Assembly: GCF_021018895.1 (NCBI RefSeq)
Contig: NC_079378.1
Location: forward strand, 8,793,501-8,857,500
Length of the DNA: 64,000 bases
Direction: 5' to 3'
From: Seriola aureovittata
Lineage: Eukaryota; Chordata; Actinopteri; Carangiformes; Carangidae
Every line of letters starts with the position of its first letter. Within the stretch, counting starts at the first letter, position 1. Below the pieces are notes generated by a model. That model did not search any database, had not been told where the DNA came from, and was given only the letters and a program-made list of their open reading frames with translations. The translations under genes were made by a program, and so were the position numbers. Shown here piece after piece: positions 1 to 41,810 of the stretch.

Positions 1-3000
1 CCTTACTATACTATGACATTTTTATGACATTTTATGCCTTACCAAACTATGACGTTTTTATGACTTACTGTACTATGACATTTTATGCCTTACTATACTA
101 TGACGTTTTTATGACATTTTTATGACTTACTATACTATGACGTTTTTATGACATTTTATGCCTTACCATACTATGACGTTTTTTGACATTTTCCATGCTT
201 TACTAAACTATGACATTTTATGCCTTATTATCTTAAGACGTTTTTAGACGTTTTTATGCCCTATCATACTATGACGTTTGTATGACATTTTATGCCTTAC
301 CAAACTATGACGTTTTTTATGCCACTTTATGCCTTACTATACTATGACGTTTTTATGACATTTTACCCCTTACTATACTGTGATGTTTTTTGACATTTTA
401 ATGCCATACTATACTATGACATTTTTATGACATTTTATGCCTTACCAAACTATGACGTTTTTATTACTTACTATACTATGACATTTTATGCCTTACTATA
501 CAATGATGTTTTTATGACAGTTTATGCTTTAATATTTTTATGACGTTTTTATGACTTACTATACTATGATATTTTATGTCTTACTATACTATGATGTTTG
601 TATGACATTTTATGCCTTACCAAACTATGACCTTTTTATTACTTACTATACTATGACATTTTATGCCTCACCAAACTATCAAGTTTTTATGCCTTAGTAT
701 ATTATGACATTTTATGCCTTACTATACTATGACGTTTTTATGCCACTTTATGCCTTACTTACTATACTATGACATTTTTATGACATTTTATGCCTTACCA
801 AACTATGACGTTTTTATTACTTACTATACTATGACATTTTATGCCTTACTATACTATGACGTTTTTATGACATTTTATGCCTTACCAAACTATGACGTTT
901 TTATTACTTACTATACTATGACATTTTATGCCTTACTATACTATGACATTTTTATGACATTTTATGCCTTACCAAACTATGACGTTTTTATTACTTACTA
1001 TACTATGACATTTTATGCCTTACTATACTATGATGTTTTTATGACATTTTATGCCTTACTATACTATGATGTTTTTATGACATTTTATGCCTTAATATTC
1101 TATGATGTTTTTAAGACATTTTATGCCTTAATATTCTATGACGTTTTTATGACGTTATATGCGTTAATATTCTATGGCGTTTTTATGACATTTTATGCCT
1201 TGCTATACTATGGCATTTTTATGACATTTTACGCCTTACCAAAATATGATGTTTTTATGACATTTTTATGCCTTGTTATACTATGACATTTTATGCCTTA
1301 CCAAACTATCAAGTTTTTATGCCTTAGTATACTATGACATTTTATGCCTCACCAAACTATCAAGTTTTTATGCCTTAGTATATTATGACATTTTATGCCT
1401 TACTATACTATGACGTTTTTATGCCACTTTATGCCTTACTATACTATGACATTTTTATGACATTTTATGCCTTACCAAACTATGACGTTTTTATTACTTA
1501 CTATACTATGACATTTTATGCCTTACTATACTATGACGTTTTTATGACATTTTATGCCTTAATATTCTATGATGTTTTTATGACGTTTTTATTCCTTACT
1601 ATACTATGACATTTTATGCCTTACTATACTATGACATTTTTATGACATTTTATGCCTTACCAAACTATGACGTTTTTATTACTTACTATACTATGACATT
1701 TTATGCCTTACTTACTATACTATGATGTTTTTATGACATTTTATGCCTTACTATACTATGATGTTTTTATGACATTTTATGCCTTAATATTCTATGATGT
1801 TTTTAAGACATTTTATGCCTTAATATTCTATGACGTTTTTATGACGTTATATGCGTTAATATTCTATGGCGTTTTTATGACATTTTATGCCTTGCTATAC
1901 TATGGCATTTTTATGACATTTTACGCCTTACCAAAATATGATGTTTTTATGACATTTTTATGCCTTGTTATACTATGACATTTTATGCCTTACCAAACTA
2001 TCAAGTTTTTATGCCTTAGTATACTATGACATTTTATGCCTTACCAAACTATGACGTTTGTATGACATTTTATGCCTTACCAAACTATGACGTTTTTATG
2101 CCACTTTATGCCTTACTATACTATTACATTTTTATGACATTTTTATGACATTTTATGCCTTACCAAACTATGACGTTTTTATGACATTTTTATGCTTACT
2201 ATACTATGACATTTTTATGACATTTTATGCCTTACCAAACTATGACGTTTTTATGACTTACTGTACTATGACATTTTATGCCTTACTATACTATGACGTT
2301 TTTATGACATTTTATGACTTAATATTCTATGACGTTTTTATGACATTTTATGCCTTACTATACTATGACATTTTTATGACATTTTATGCCTTACTATACT
2401 ATGACGTTTTTTGACATTTTCCATGCTTTACTATACTATGATATTTTATGCCTTATTATCTTAAGACGTTTTTAGACGTTTTTATGCCCTATCATACTAT
2501 GACGTTTTTATGCCACTTTATGCCTTACTATACTATGACGTTTTTATGACATTTTATGCCTTACTATACTATGACATTTTTATGACATTTTATGCCTTAC
2601 TATACTATGACGTTTTTATTACTTACTATACTATGACATTTTATGCCTTACTATACTATGATGTTTTTATGACATTTTATGCCTTACCAAACTATGACGT
2701 TTTTATTACTTACTATACTATGACATTTTATGCCTTAATATTCTATGATGTTTTTATGACGTTATATGCGTCAATATTCTATGACGTTTTTATGACATTA
2801 TATACCTTACTATACTATGACGTTTTTATGACATTTTATGCCTTGCTATACTATGGCGTTTTTATGACATTTTATGCCTTACCAAACTATGAAGTTTTTA
2901 TGCCTTAGTATACTATGACATTTTTATGACATTTTACGCCTTACCAAAATATGATGTTTTTATGACATTTTTATGCCTTGTTATACTATGACATTTTATG

Positions 3001-3975
3001 CCTTACCAAACTATCAAGTTTTTATGCCTTAGTATACTATGACATTTTATGCCTTACTATACTATGACGTTTGTATGACATTTTATGCCTTACCAAACTA
3101 TGACGTTTTTATGCCACTTTATGCCTTACTATACTATGACATTTTTATGACATTTTATGCCTTACTATACTATGACGTTTTTTGACATTTTCCATGCTTT
3201 ACTATACTATGATATTTTATGCCTTATTATCTTAAGACGTTTTTAGACGTTTTTATGCCCTATCATACTATGACGTTTTTATGCCACTTTATGCCTTACT
3301 ATACTATGACGTTTTTATGACATTTTACGCCTTACTATACTGTGATGTTTTTTGACATTTTAATGCCATACTATACTATGACATTTCATGCCTTACTATA
3401 CTATGACATTTTCATGACATTTTATGCCTTACCCAAACTATGACGTTTTTATTACTTACTATACTATGACATTTTATGCCTTATTATCTTAAGACGTTTT
3501 TAGACGTTTTTATGCCTTACTTACTATGATGTTTTTATGCCTTAGCATACTTTGACGTTTTCATGTCTTTTTGTCCTATAGCATATTTATATACAGTATA
3601 GCATATAAAGGTTTTTATTCCTCACTATTCTATGAAATGTTTTTGACTTTATACTCCTGTCTTAATACACTATGATGTATTCATGATTGTATATGCCTGA
3701 GTATATGTTCATTTTAGGACTTTTCATTCCTTATTATAGTCTGACTTTTTTTCATGCCTTATTATAAATAATTTTGATGACTGTACTATGAAGTTTACAT
3801 GACTTTTCATACTTTATTATATTGTGACATTTTCTGCCTTTTTATGACTTACTATACTTTGACTTTTCATACCTTATTATAATATCATGCCTTACTATAC
3901 TGTCTCATTTTTATGACTCTTCATGCCTTACTATACTATTACATTTTTATGACTTTTCATGAGTTACTTTAATGG
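1..3975. repeat. 36-bp tandem array (AT-rich minisatellite/satellite)
   Basis: Almost 4 kb of tandem units. The basic unit is 36 bp and, read on the plus strand, spells the 12-codon string MTFYALLYYDVF; each unit contains TATGCCTTACTATACTATG or the variant with TTACCAAAC or TTAATATTC. Units are regular to about 3545 and progressively diverged to about 3975. Because 36 is a multiple of three, long open frames (for example 714-1286) appear, but they are a by-product. The left edge runs off the window. Larger blocks are themselves duplicated. It lies just beyond the probable 3' end of ebf1. Confidence 0.95.
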
Positions 3976-4028
3976 TGTGGTGTGGTTTGAGAAAAAAGAA
4001 GACACCTTTTCACAGAGAAGAAAGAACT

Positions 4029-4034
4029 TTAATT
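4029..4034 (-). promoter_or_regulatory. Candidate distal poly(A) signal ATTAAA
   Basis: ATTAAA on the minus strand, the common variant of AATAAA, about 50 bases before the tandem array. It is the last good candidate before the repeat. Confidence 0.3.
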
Positions 4035-4347
4035 AAATATAGTGAAGAGTCAAAAAGTTATTTTACACTTCAAAGTTCAAAATAATAATAATAAAAAAAA
4101 AATCAACATTATCATCTTTACAGTAGTTTCCTCTGTACTCTTCCCTTCCACACTGATACTGCTGATAATGTGTGTGAGTGAATGATGACCACCACTGTCA
4201 GCCTGAACGCAGACAAGCCTGTGATAAATGTTAGAACTGTTGTTGGACAAGTGCTTCATCATACTTCCTTAAACCAAACCCTCTATTCACTCCTTCCTGT
4301 ACAAGTATTTATATATGTACTATAAAAAAAAAAACATCCTTCAGCTT

Positions 4348-4353
4348 TTTATT
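4348..4353 (-). promoter_or_regulatory. Candidate poly(A) signal AATAAA
   Basis: Canonical AATAAA on the minus strand inside the probable 3' UTR, followed downstream by a T-rich run on the transcript (an A run on the plus strand at 4323-4334). Confidence 0.3.
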
Positions 4354-5040
4354 TTAGAGGAAAAATGATGACACTCACACTCAGACACACACACTTGCAG
4401 GCACTCACATGTAGACGCGAACAGAAGAGTGGTCTCCAGACCCATGTTTGAGATAAAATAAATAGGTGGCTCATTTTTAAAGAAAAACATGAAGGAACGG
4501 GGGGAAGGCAAACATACAGAGTATTAATAGCACAATCAAAACAAGGTGGGGGAGGGAAATGAACAGAGGACAGGAGCATAGAGAGGACAGAAAGCCTGAC
4601 CGGAGCAAGAGAAGTGGCTGCAGGAGGAAGGAGAGAGAAAGAGATTCTTTTTTTTCTTCCATCTCTTTCAGCCTTCATTATTCAATCTCAAAATCCATCA
4701 CATGGAAGACAAACACAGATAATTATATCAACAATTTGGTAAACTCTACACCTAGATAATGCAACAAAATGATGCTAACTTTAACAATAATGATACAAAC
4801 AACATTGTGACAAAAAAAAAAAAAACAACAACAAAAACATCCTCCTCCTTAACTTATAAATCATAAAACAATACACCATGGCTTCTTTTAGTTTGATTGA
4901 AATGAGCAGTGGAAGTATGGCTTCTAATAAACATACACTATATAATACACGAAACAAACAGTTTTCATAACATTCAAATCCTTAGACATGAAAGACAAAG
5001 CAAACGAGAACATGTGAACATATTCAAGGAGCTTTCAGGA

Positions 5041-5046
5041 TTTATT
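5041..5046 (-). promoter_or_regulatory. Candidate proximal poly(A) signal AATAAA
   Basis: Canonical AATAAA on the minus strand about 2.2 kb after the stop codon. It could give a shorter 3' UTR. Confidence 0.25.
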
Positions 5047-6706
5047 TTCAGGGTTTCAATTGATTTCCTCTTGATAATGTCTCTGTTCTTTCATCTCAAT
5101 TTGTTTAACTTTTACTTATAGACCTTCAGTCTTAGTTTCTGAGGCTACTGACTTCTGGCTGATGAAGTGTCTTTCACCCAGTTAGTTTAAATTGGAGGTC
5201 CAGATCTCCTCAGACAGTAGTTGATATTATTTCTGTTTATCAAATGAAAAGAAATTTACTATGTCAGCACATGATGCTAGTTAGGTTGTATGTCTGGCCA
5301 AGTATCCAAGTTCATTTTCAAATAGTTTTTAGCTGTGGCAAATGTCAACGACCTGAATGACAAACAAAGATCCATTTGTGAACGCTACCTGCTGTAGGTC
5401 TGAAAATGACACCCTCATACAGCACTGACAGTTGTAAATAATAACATTATTGGCTTCTGACTGAGCGACAAGACAAGATGTGATGAACAGCAGAGAAACT
5501 CTGGCATAAGACTGTTTAGGCATTAACGTCTCAAATAAGGGCTTTGGCAAAAATAAACAGAACATAAATTAAATTCATTAAGACTGTTGAACCACACACT
5601 GAGCTGTACGCTCAGACTGCAGGGCTGAGGGAGCAGTGACTTTCACAACAAACCATCAAGGAGTTATTTCATACACTGCGCATTTAAGACATGTTGCTGG
5701 CTCTGCGCTGCAAAAACTGGAAATCCATATTTCATCTTTACTTCTGAAGAAAATATGTGCAAGGGCAGATTTAAAAAAAAAAAAGGGTACCTCAGTGAAG
5801 TAGGATTTTTAGACTCAGTTGAAGATTTAAAGACTTGACAGTTCTTGCAGCGCAGAATTTAAGACACACCAGTGGCTAATTCTCTCACTCAAACTGTTCA
5901 ACTGAACCAGATCTGTGGGTAGGAAACAAAATCAATCTGATTGGCTGTATAATCACATTCAAAATCCAAATTAAAACAAATATTTAAAATCACAGCAAAC
6001 CAAAAAAAAAAAAAAAAATAGAGAAATAAGAATTCGTTTGTTAAGACAAAAAGATGTGAAAACAAATCACAACAAAATCAAGGTCAGAATGGCAGCAGTC
6101 TTTAAGACATGTTCTCCCTCTTGCAGAGGTCGCTGTGGCTGTGTGCGACTTTAAAACTGATCATAGTAACAGATCCAATGGACGGATTGTTGGGTCAAAT
6201 CCTGAACAGTAAAGCTACTGTTGGCATCCAGTAATCACACACCCCAGTGTAGGGAAGGAGCTGCATTCGTTTATGGCCTTTTTACATTTAGCTATCATCA
6301 AATCTGCCCTGGATTAGCGCTGCAGCAGGTCTAATCTCTCCTGTGAATCTTGCACGGTGGGAATAAATTTCATCTTGGCTCGTTAAATGACTGAATCTTT
6401 TCTTTCTCTGCACGTTCTGTTCGCTGAAAGGTAGATTTGCACTTTTTAGAAAATGTAGCACACAGGAGCAGCAGTGCACAAAGTACATAAAGCAAGCTCA
6501 AAGTAAACATTGGGATTTCTTGAATGGCTAAAACTGCAGCATCAGTCGCAGGCGGGAAGCATCTGAATCCTTCAGGCTGATTGGTTCAGTGCAGAAGAAG
6601 TGTTTGTGCTGTTGTGTGAGGATTTGGCAAAGAGAAGTGAGTGTGTATGTGTGTGGTTTGGCTTGTCTGTGTCGGCTGGATTTGACCCTGTAGGAATCCT
6701 GCAGCC

Positions 6707-6773
<67 letters not shown>
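6707..6773. repeat. (TCA)n trinucleotide repeat in 3' UTR
   Basis: About 22 uninterrupted TCA units; on the ebf1 transcript this reads (GAT)n. It creates artificial poly-His, poly-Met and poly-Asp open frames. Confidence 0.95.
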
Positions 6774-7226
6774 AATGATCATCAGTTTTACTCATTGTAT
6801 TCTTCACATTATATTCCTTCATTAACGACCAAACTTCATAAATAGAAAATCCCTCATGTTGGATACAGTTAGAAGATGATTATCACACGTTAACTGTTGC
6901 ACAAAAAGAAAACAAATCAACAATCACTCGAGGGAGGAAGTGGATTCTCTCCAAAATAAATACACTTCCAGTGTCCGTGGAGAGTCATAATGTAGGCGTG
7001 GCCATTCTCCTATAAAAGCATCAAGGTGTACAAAGTCTAAACAATGTATTTCCTTGCAAATAGTTGTTCTCTTGCAGTTGTTTTTTTGTGTTAGAAAGGG
7101 CCTGAGTTGGGTTTTGTTCCTTCAGATAGGGACAGCTGCTTCCATCCCCGACCGGAGTCTGACTCGCACCGAAATCCTCCGCCCAGGATCGGTGTGAGTG
7201 TGCTTGGTTCATCTCGCACACAGTCG

Positions 7227-7229
<3 letters not shown>

Positions 7230-7260
<31 letters not shown>
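7230..7260. repeat. (CA)n microsatellite just after the ebf1 stop
   Basis: About 15 CA units, (TG)n in the transcript, starting 17-18 bases after the stop codon. Confidence 0.95.
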
Positions 7261-7262
<2 letters not shown>

Positions 7263-7277
7263 CATGTACTCACACCT

Positions 7278-35684
<28,407 letters not shown>

Positions 35685-36829
35685 CTATAGAAACAGAAAG
35701 GAAAGGCAATATTTGAGGTTAACAGTTTGACATTAGACCAGAGTGAAGACTCCCTCCCCACTCCCCCTTCAGGATGTGTGAATTCAAGCCCAGTTTCCAA
35801 CATATAGTACAGACACATCCCCAAATACAGATACAAAAATTAATATTTCATACTTTTCAAACTTCAAAATGAATTTCCTCATGGAATTTCCTTGTTTTTC
35901 TTTTTGTTCTTAAATCCACGCCAACTGCTTTGAAAAGCCACATAAAGGTGCTGGATGAACATACAAGAAGCTGAATAAAACAGTACACTCCAGCAAAACT
36001 GGTGAAAATATATGACTGTGAGCCAAACTCAAGTTTGAGAAAATCTCATGTTTGACCTTCAATTTTTTACTTTTGTGCGTTTTTGTTCAACATCAACTTA
36101 ATCCCTGACAGGGTAACAACTTTCAGCAAGCTAAGCCTGGTGTCATATCATTAAAAAAAAAGAAAAAAAAGAAAAGGGGAACAATGTTGACATTGGGTAT
36201 TTTAAACGGGACCATATGTCATGAATCTGTATCACAGAATAAATCAAACACACAGATGGCCATCAACAGCAGACAAACACATCCAGGTTGTGTTTTGGTG
36301 TGAGCCAGCTGGCCGGCCTGGCAAAACCAACAAACACAAAAACACGGACACACACATGTTCACGCGTTTGTTACATCTGTGTGTGTTCCAGCTCAATAAA
36401 AGCAACAACGTAACGCAACCTCACTGCAAGGTAATAAAATGTGACTGCACAAGGATGAAGTTGAATCTCTCGGTTGCAGCAACAATGATTAGTTCCACAT
36501 TGTTTTATAGTGGGTTTGATCAGACTGTGTCCACACTCTGTATTCATCTTAGTATAATGCAATTGTGTACTTAAATAATTTGAACTTCTCTCAAGTCGGC
36601 ATCACCTTCGTTCCCTCGTGGCTGAGCCTGGTGCTCCTCTGTTCAGTAGATGACAGCTCTTGTACTGGACCACCAGAACAAAGCAGAGGTGTGCGTTTAT
36701 GTGTGTGTATGTGTGTGTATGTGTGTGTGTGTGTGTGTGTGTGGGTGCAAACATGTACATGCGAGTGTATGTGGGTGCGTGTGTGACGGTGCAGCAAAGC
36801 CCAGTGGCAGGTCTGAGTGTAAAACTCTG

Positions 36830-36990
36830 CGCTAACGAGCTCAGGCTTCGTTAGAACACCGGCACTGGGATCCTGCATGCCTAATTATCTTGACCCCTCA
36901 CCCCTGGGTGACAGCCTATCACAGCGGAGGACAGCCACGGTGACCCCTGCTGACCTCCCACTGTCTAGTCCTTTTCACAACACTAGCATA
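36830..36990. promoter_or_regulatory. CNE-like island
   Basis: Complex sequence with CCTAATTATCTTGACCCC, two GGTGAC motifs and TGACCTCCC. It flanks a CA/TG tract at 36700-36745. Inferred regulatory element only. Confidence 0.28.
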
Positions 36991-37173
36991 GCGTTAACAC
37001 AACCACCTCAGCTGACCCTCCCCTGTACATGTCTGTGTAGCAGGGGCGGCTGGGAGGCTCACACACTCCCCTGCTCATCTGCCTGAAATATGAAGAGACT
37101 AAAAGCAGCGGTGGGAAAAATGTTCACAACCTCTTCGCAAATGTAAAAGTTTATGCATTTAAAATCTGTCTTC

Positions 37174-37177
<4 letters not shown>

Positions 37178-37204
<27 letters not shown>
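37178..37204. repeat. Poly(A) run of 27
   Basis: Homopolymer, possibly the tail of a decayed retroposon on the plus strand, but no element body could be recognised before it. Confidence 0.6.
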
Positions 37205-38521
37205 CATAATAAAGTAGAAAAAGTCAAAGTACTCGATCTGATAAATTGCTTTAGGAGAATTAAATTATTCATGTAAGAACATGTAAGCGGCATTTGAATG
37301 TTGTTGGTGGTCCATGTGCAGCTCTAAGTCATACTTCTTTATACACTGTTGCAGCACAGTCAGTAAAATTAAATTTCTTTTTAAATGCATTGGATGAAAA
37401 GTATGAAGAAGCACAAAATGAAAAGAGTGCAGCACCTCAAAAGCGTACTTATACCCTGCAGATTTATTTCTGTAAATAAGGCTGTTTCTTTACAATCAAC
37501 TGGGGAGGCACTGAACGGATCCACTACATGGGTATCTGTGCCAAATCAGGTGTAAAGAGTTTCTGCAATCAGCATTCATTCATTCACAGCAGGCCACAGC
37601 ATTTCCTGCCCTCATGTTGCTTTACATGAAAAGTATCGCAATGAGTTCCACACAGTGTGGTATACAAATGAAAAAAAAGAAAAACAAAGCTCTAGTATCG
37701 GATCGGCACTTGTTTTTCTGCAGGTATCCTGAGCTGAAGCATCACAAATCGGTCTTGAGAGAGAAAAAATTTGGATCAGCGAATCCCTACCATCATCACA
37801 CACATATCTGACAAAAAAAACAAAAACCAAACACATTCCTACCAGATAAAACATTTTCAAAACTTTTATTTTGAATGCTTTGATACCTGCATTGTCCACA
37901 TCACCTTGTGAGCTTCCTCTACTTATCCTTTACTGGCACGTCGCTGCCTTTTACAGCTCACCATTGCCACCAACTGTTATCTCTACCCCTTTAGAGTCTG
38001 GGGAAACTTGTATCTTGTACTTTATGAACAGAAGGTACTGACAACACACAAACCCATTCATCAAAGCGTTCCTGAATACGTATTACAATGCATTTTAATG
38101 CCCGCCGGGTGTAAATATGGGGTAACTGTTTTTTAGCACATCCAAAGGTGAACGAGAAAGACTCTCGTCTTTAATGCTGCACCACTGATGAAGTTAAGCG
38201 CTGACTTAGATCATCACTGAAATCATCATCGCAGCCTCATCTGATGCAGCCATTAATTTCCCCCTCTCAGTGTCTTCACAAACCAAATAATTTCAGCCAA
38301 GCGTGATCTGATGTCTTTGGTGATCTGATGATATCACTCATTATTTTTCATATTTCCGTCTATAGCTTGACTCCTTCCGTCTGTTTCCTGTGAGAGCGTT
38401 TTCTCTCATTGATTGCCAGCAGAACATCTTCTACATTTTAATGCGGTATGTGTGCGTTCCTCTTCCCCCTTCACTTGACCCCATCTGGCCTAATCAACTC
38501 TGCTACAAAAAGGCCCCGCAG

Positions 38522-38522
<1 letters not shown>

Positions 38523-38563
<41 letters not shown>
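38523..38563. repeat. (CA)n microsatellite
   Basis: About 20 CA units inserted within an otherwise CNE-like stretch. Confidence 0.95.
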
Positions 38564-38565
<2 letters not shown>

Positions 38566-38650
38566 TGTGTGAATTGATTGGCCGGTCCAGTCACTGGTCG
38601 TTAAGAGGCCTCCAATTAAATCGGGCAATTATAAGAGTCTGAATGACTGT
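38564..38650. promoter_or_regulatory. CNE-like island
   Basis: Contains GAATTGATTGGCCGGTCCAG and CCAATTAAATCGGGCAATTA, homeobox-type ATTA/CAATTA sites and a CCAAT core, in non-repetitive sequence. Its left flank, 38440-38520, is of similar character across the CA tract. Confidence 0.3.
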
Positions 38651-38788
38651 GAGGGAGGGGAGCAGTCTCCCCCTCTCTCCGAGGCCGGATCATGTTCAAG
38701 TGATAACAGCGATGTTGACCTTTGCTATATTGTGAGTATCACACTCAGAGAGCTGACCCAACACCAGTCCTGCATGCTGCAACGCATG

Positions 38789-38966
<178 letters not shown>

Positions 38967-39540
38967 TCTGCACAGGGAAGTGTTAGAATGGTAGAAAAAA
39001 AAAAAAAAACGAAAGATGCTGCGTTGAACCAGGAACATAGCGCTTGCATGGTGTGTATTTTAATCACTTGGCTACCAGACTCCATATGCTTATCATTACA
39101 CATGGTGTCTATGAACCTTTTCTCATGCCAAGACTGTCAATACTGGATAATTTAGCAAACCCTGGATTATGATAAATTACTTCTTTTTTTCTGTTTTTTT
39201 TTTTTACATCCAATGCCAATGTATGTATAATTCCCGCTTTCTACAATATCTATATCTGGCATCTACCATGTTTAGGGAGAGCTTGTTATGGGTGGCTAAA
39301 TGTATGGTTAGGGTGATGTAAGAAAAACACTTGGTTAAGGTTTGGGAAAGATGGTGGCTACGAATAATAAAAAGGCAAACACTAACTGCAGGTCCGGCAG
39401 ACCTGCTGCTCATGACCAACACAACAATCCAATGCAACACTGCAACAAGGACTCTAGGTTTGTATGGGCCAAATAGTCTCTAATATGTTTTGCCTCTGCA
39501 CACTTGCTAACTACAGAAATAAAAGAAAAGGTCTGAGACG

Positions 39541-39720
39541 CTGGCTCAGTAGCACAGCTGGATTCTGTTGGTTTTTTTTCTTAGCCTGTTAACCATGATA
39601 ATGTAATCAACCACACCAGGATGCTAGTGTTATTCATTCTGTTAGCCATAGTAATGTTGCCAACCACAGCTGCATGCTGTTTTTTTAGCCCGTTAGCCAT
39701 GATGCAGTGGCGAACAGCAC
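39541..39720. repeat. Degenerate minisatellite, about 52-bp unit, 3 copies
   Basis: Units start near 39588, 39641 and 39692 with GTTAACCATGATAATG, GTTAGCCATAGTAATG and GTTAGCCATGATGCAG, each preceded by a T-rich run. Confidence 0.6.
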
Positions 39721-39864
39721 AGTGACATCCATTATTCAGGGGCTGAGATGGCAATTATGGCTCAGAGCACAACTGACATTAATATTTAATATATTGGACT
39801 AACACAGACCTGAAGAGAGAGACAGGAAGTGACAGAGTGATGGGATGGAGAGGGCGTTGGGATG

Positions 39865-39912
<48 letters not shown>
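39865..39912. repeat. (GA)n microsatellite
   Basis: About 23 GA units inside a longer purine-rich stretch to 40000. Confidence 0.95.
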
Positions 39913-39916
<4 letters not shown>

Positions 39917-40080
39917 CGGTGGGGAAGACGAGAGGGGAACAGAGAGTGTGTGAAGGAGAAACAAATGGATGGAGAGAGAATGAAGAAAGAGGATTGTGGG
40001 AGTTTGTTTCAGCCACTCTCCTTTCATTTAAACAGTTACAATGCCAACAGGGCAAGGGTGACATCCGGGGGAATTCCAGC

Positions 40081-40083
<3 letters not shown>

Positions 40084-40124
<41 letters not shown>

Positions 40125-40241
40125 GGGATGTCTAAGACTGAATGTCTGTGTCCGTTTTATTCCCTAAAGACTCGCCATTCTACTGAGCCAAGAATAACGA
40201 TGCTTCCTTGGAAGAGAAAAAAACAAAAAAAAAATCTCTCC

Positions 40242-40305
<64 letters not shown>
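40084..40305. repeat. (TG)n and (CA)n pair
   Basis: (TG)19 at 40084-40121 and (CA)31 at 40243-40305, complementary tracts about 120 bp apart. Confidence 0.95.
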
Positions 40306-40306
<1 letters not shown>

Positions 40307-41562
40307 CATTCTGGTGAGTTGTTGCTGACAGGTGGAGAAATTGCAGCGAGTCAGTTAGTGCAGACAAACTGAACAACAGATCAGTGCTTTTGCAGCTCCT
40401 GCCTCCTCTGTCTCTTCTCTGTCTCCCTGCTTTCCTTAGATGTCTTATTTCACCTGCCTGCCAAGTTTCTTGGCAGAGCTTTCTGACAGACTGATTGTTT
40501 TCACGATCTTCCTCTATGTGCATGTGTGTGAAACAACGTGCTAAGGCCTGTGTACCTATCTGCCTGTAACTGATCAGTTCCCGGTGGCACCTCTCACAAA
40601 AAAAAAACCCCATTCAACACGAGGAGAGAAACTGTTTGCAAACAACATGTAAATATGATTCAGAGCGTACTTGAATATAATTTTAAACATTGTAAGACAA
40701 GAGCTACATGTTAATACTGTTGCCATAATCACAGTATTAGTGACCAGCGTTTCAGTTTAACATGGTTTTCCTTCTCATCTGTCAATTCAAATGGCTAATC
40801 TAGCTAATAGTACGAGCTCCCCTCTCAGTCTGTTGATCTGTCAGACATCAACTTCCGGTTTCCTGTTTACACTGAGTGCTTGTTATTGTTTAATGTGGTG
40901 ACATCAGATAGCATCGCTGGGCCCCGTGCCTGCTATCGGAGTAGTCGAACAGCAGGAAAAACAAGGATATGAAATACTACTACGCCCTCTCTTCGGCCAT
41001 TATCACAATAATAATAATGTGATAATCTATTGCTTCCTGTGGGGGGAAATGCTTGTTTTTACTTTGCCCTGTAGTGTCCTGTTGGAGAGCACCTCAGCAG
41101 AGGTTTGCTGATATGGGGCGCGGGGAGAATCCCTACAGTCCAGCCGCAATGCAAATTTATTTGATTAACTATAACAAGATGCAGAAGTCAGTCTCTTCAT
41201 AGTCTGTGTAGCAAAGTTAATAGTTAAAGACCAAGAGTCTGGTATTTTCTAGTTTGTATGCTGATAAGATTTAAAGACCAGAGAGATTTAAATAACAGAA
41301 GGAAGCACTGAGATGAGGCGGAATCTGAGGAGGAGGATGAATTCATTTTACTTGGAAGGATAAATGGAAACCCACTTTAGTCTTGGTTCAATAATGTGTG
41401 ACTTTTACCAAGTCTTGCATAACCTGGAAACTATACTGATACAGCCAAAGTGAAAGCTCTAATCTTTATAACTGCTCCAAACAGTCATGAGACATTACCC
41501 AAGATTGTATAAATGTAAAGGAATAGGTCTTGTAAATGAATATCTATGAGCTTATCAACATA

Positions 41563-41810
41563 GGGCTGCAACTACGCATCATTTTCATCACTGCTGATTA
41601 CTTTCTCTGTGAAAAGATGAATTGTTTGGTCGATAAAATGCCAGAAGAGTGACAACCATCCCTCAGAACCCAAGGTAACATCTTCAAATTGCTTATTTTG
41701 TCTGAACAGTGCAAATCAAAACATAACACATTTTCTCTCAAATGCTTGAAAATTTATTAAAACAAACAATCAGTTGTGGCCAATTATTTTCTGTCAGTCA
41801 ACTAACATTT
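41563..41810 (+). repeat. Teleost interspersed repeat (GGGCTGCAACTA family), copy 2
   Basis: Begins AGGGCTGCAACTACGCATCA, includes GTTTGGTCGATAAAATGCCA, CAGAACCCAAGGTAACATCT and ends near TTTTCTGTCAGTCAACTAAC. Same family as 19025-19263 but in the opposite orientation. Confidence 0.65.

Larger units (their letters stand above)
4010..7277 (-). other. ebf1: Probable ebf1 3' untranslated region
   Basis: About 3.3 kb of non-coding, AT-rich sequence between the stop codon and the tandem array. It contains a (TG)n tract (transcript sense) at 7230-7260, only about 18 bases after the stop, a (GAT)n tract at 6707-6773, and many A/T-rich stretches. Several possible poly(A) signals exist, the most distal being ATTAAA at 4029-4034. 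The true end is not proven by the sequence; shorter forms ending near 5020 or 4330 are equally possible. Confidence 0.5.

Noticed and set aside
714..1286. 190-codon open frame of repeated MTFYALLYYDVF units
   Set aside because: It is a direct reading of the 36-bp tandem array; the unit length is a multiple of three and the composition is that of non-coding AT-rich repeat. No start context or splice sites support it.
6528..6845. Poly-Met, poly-Asp and poly-His open frames
   Set aside because: All three are readings of the same (TCA)n repeat in the 3' UTR.
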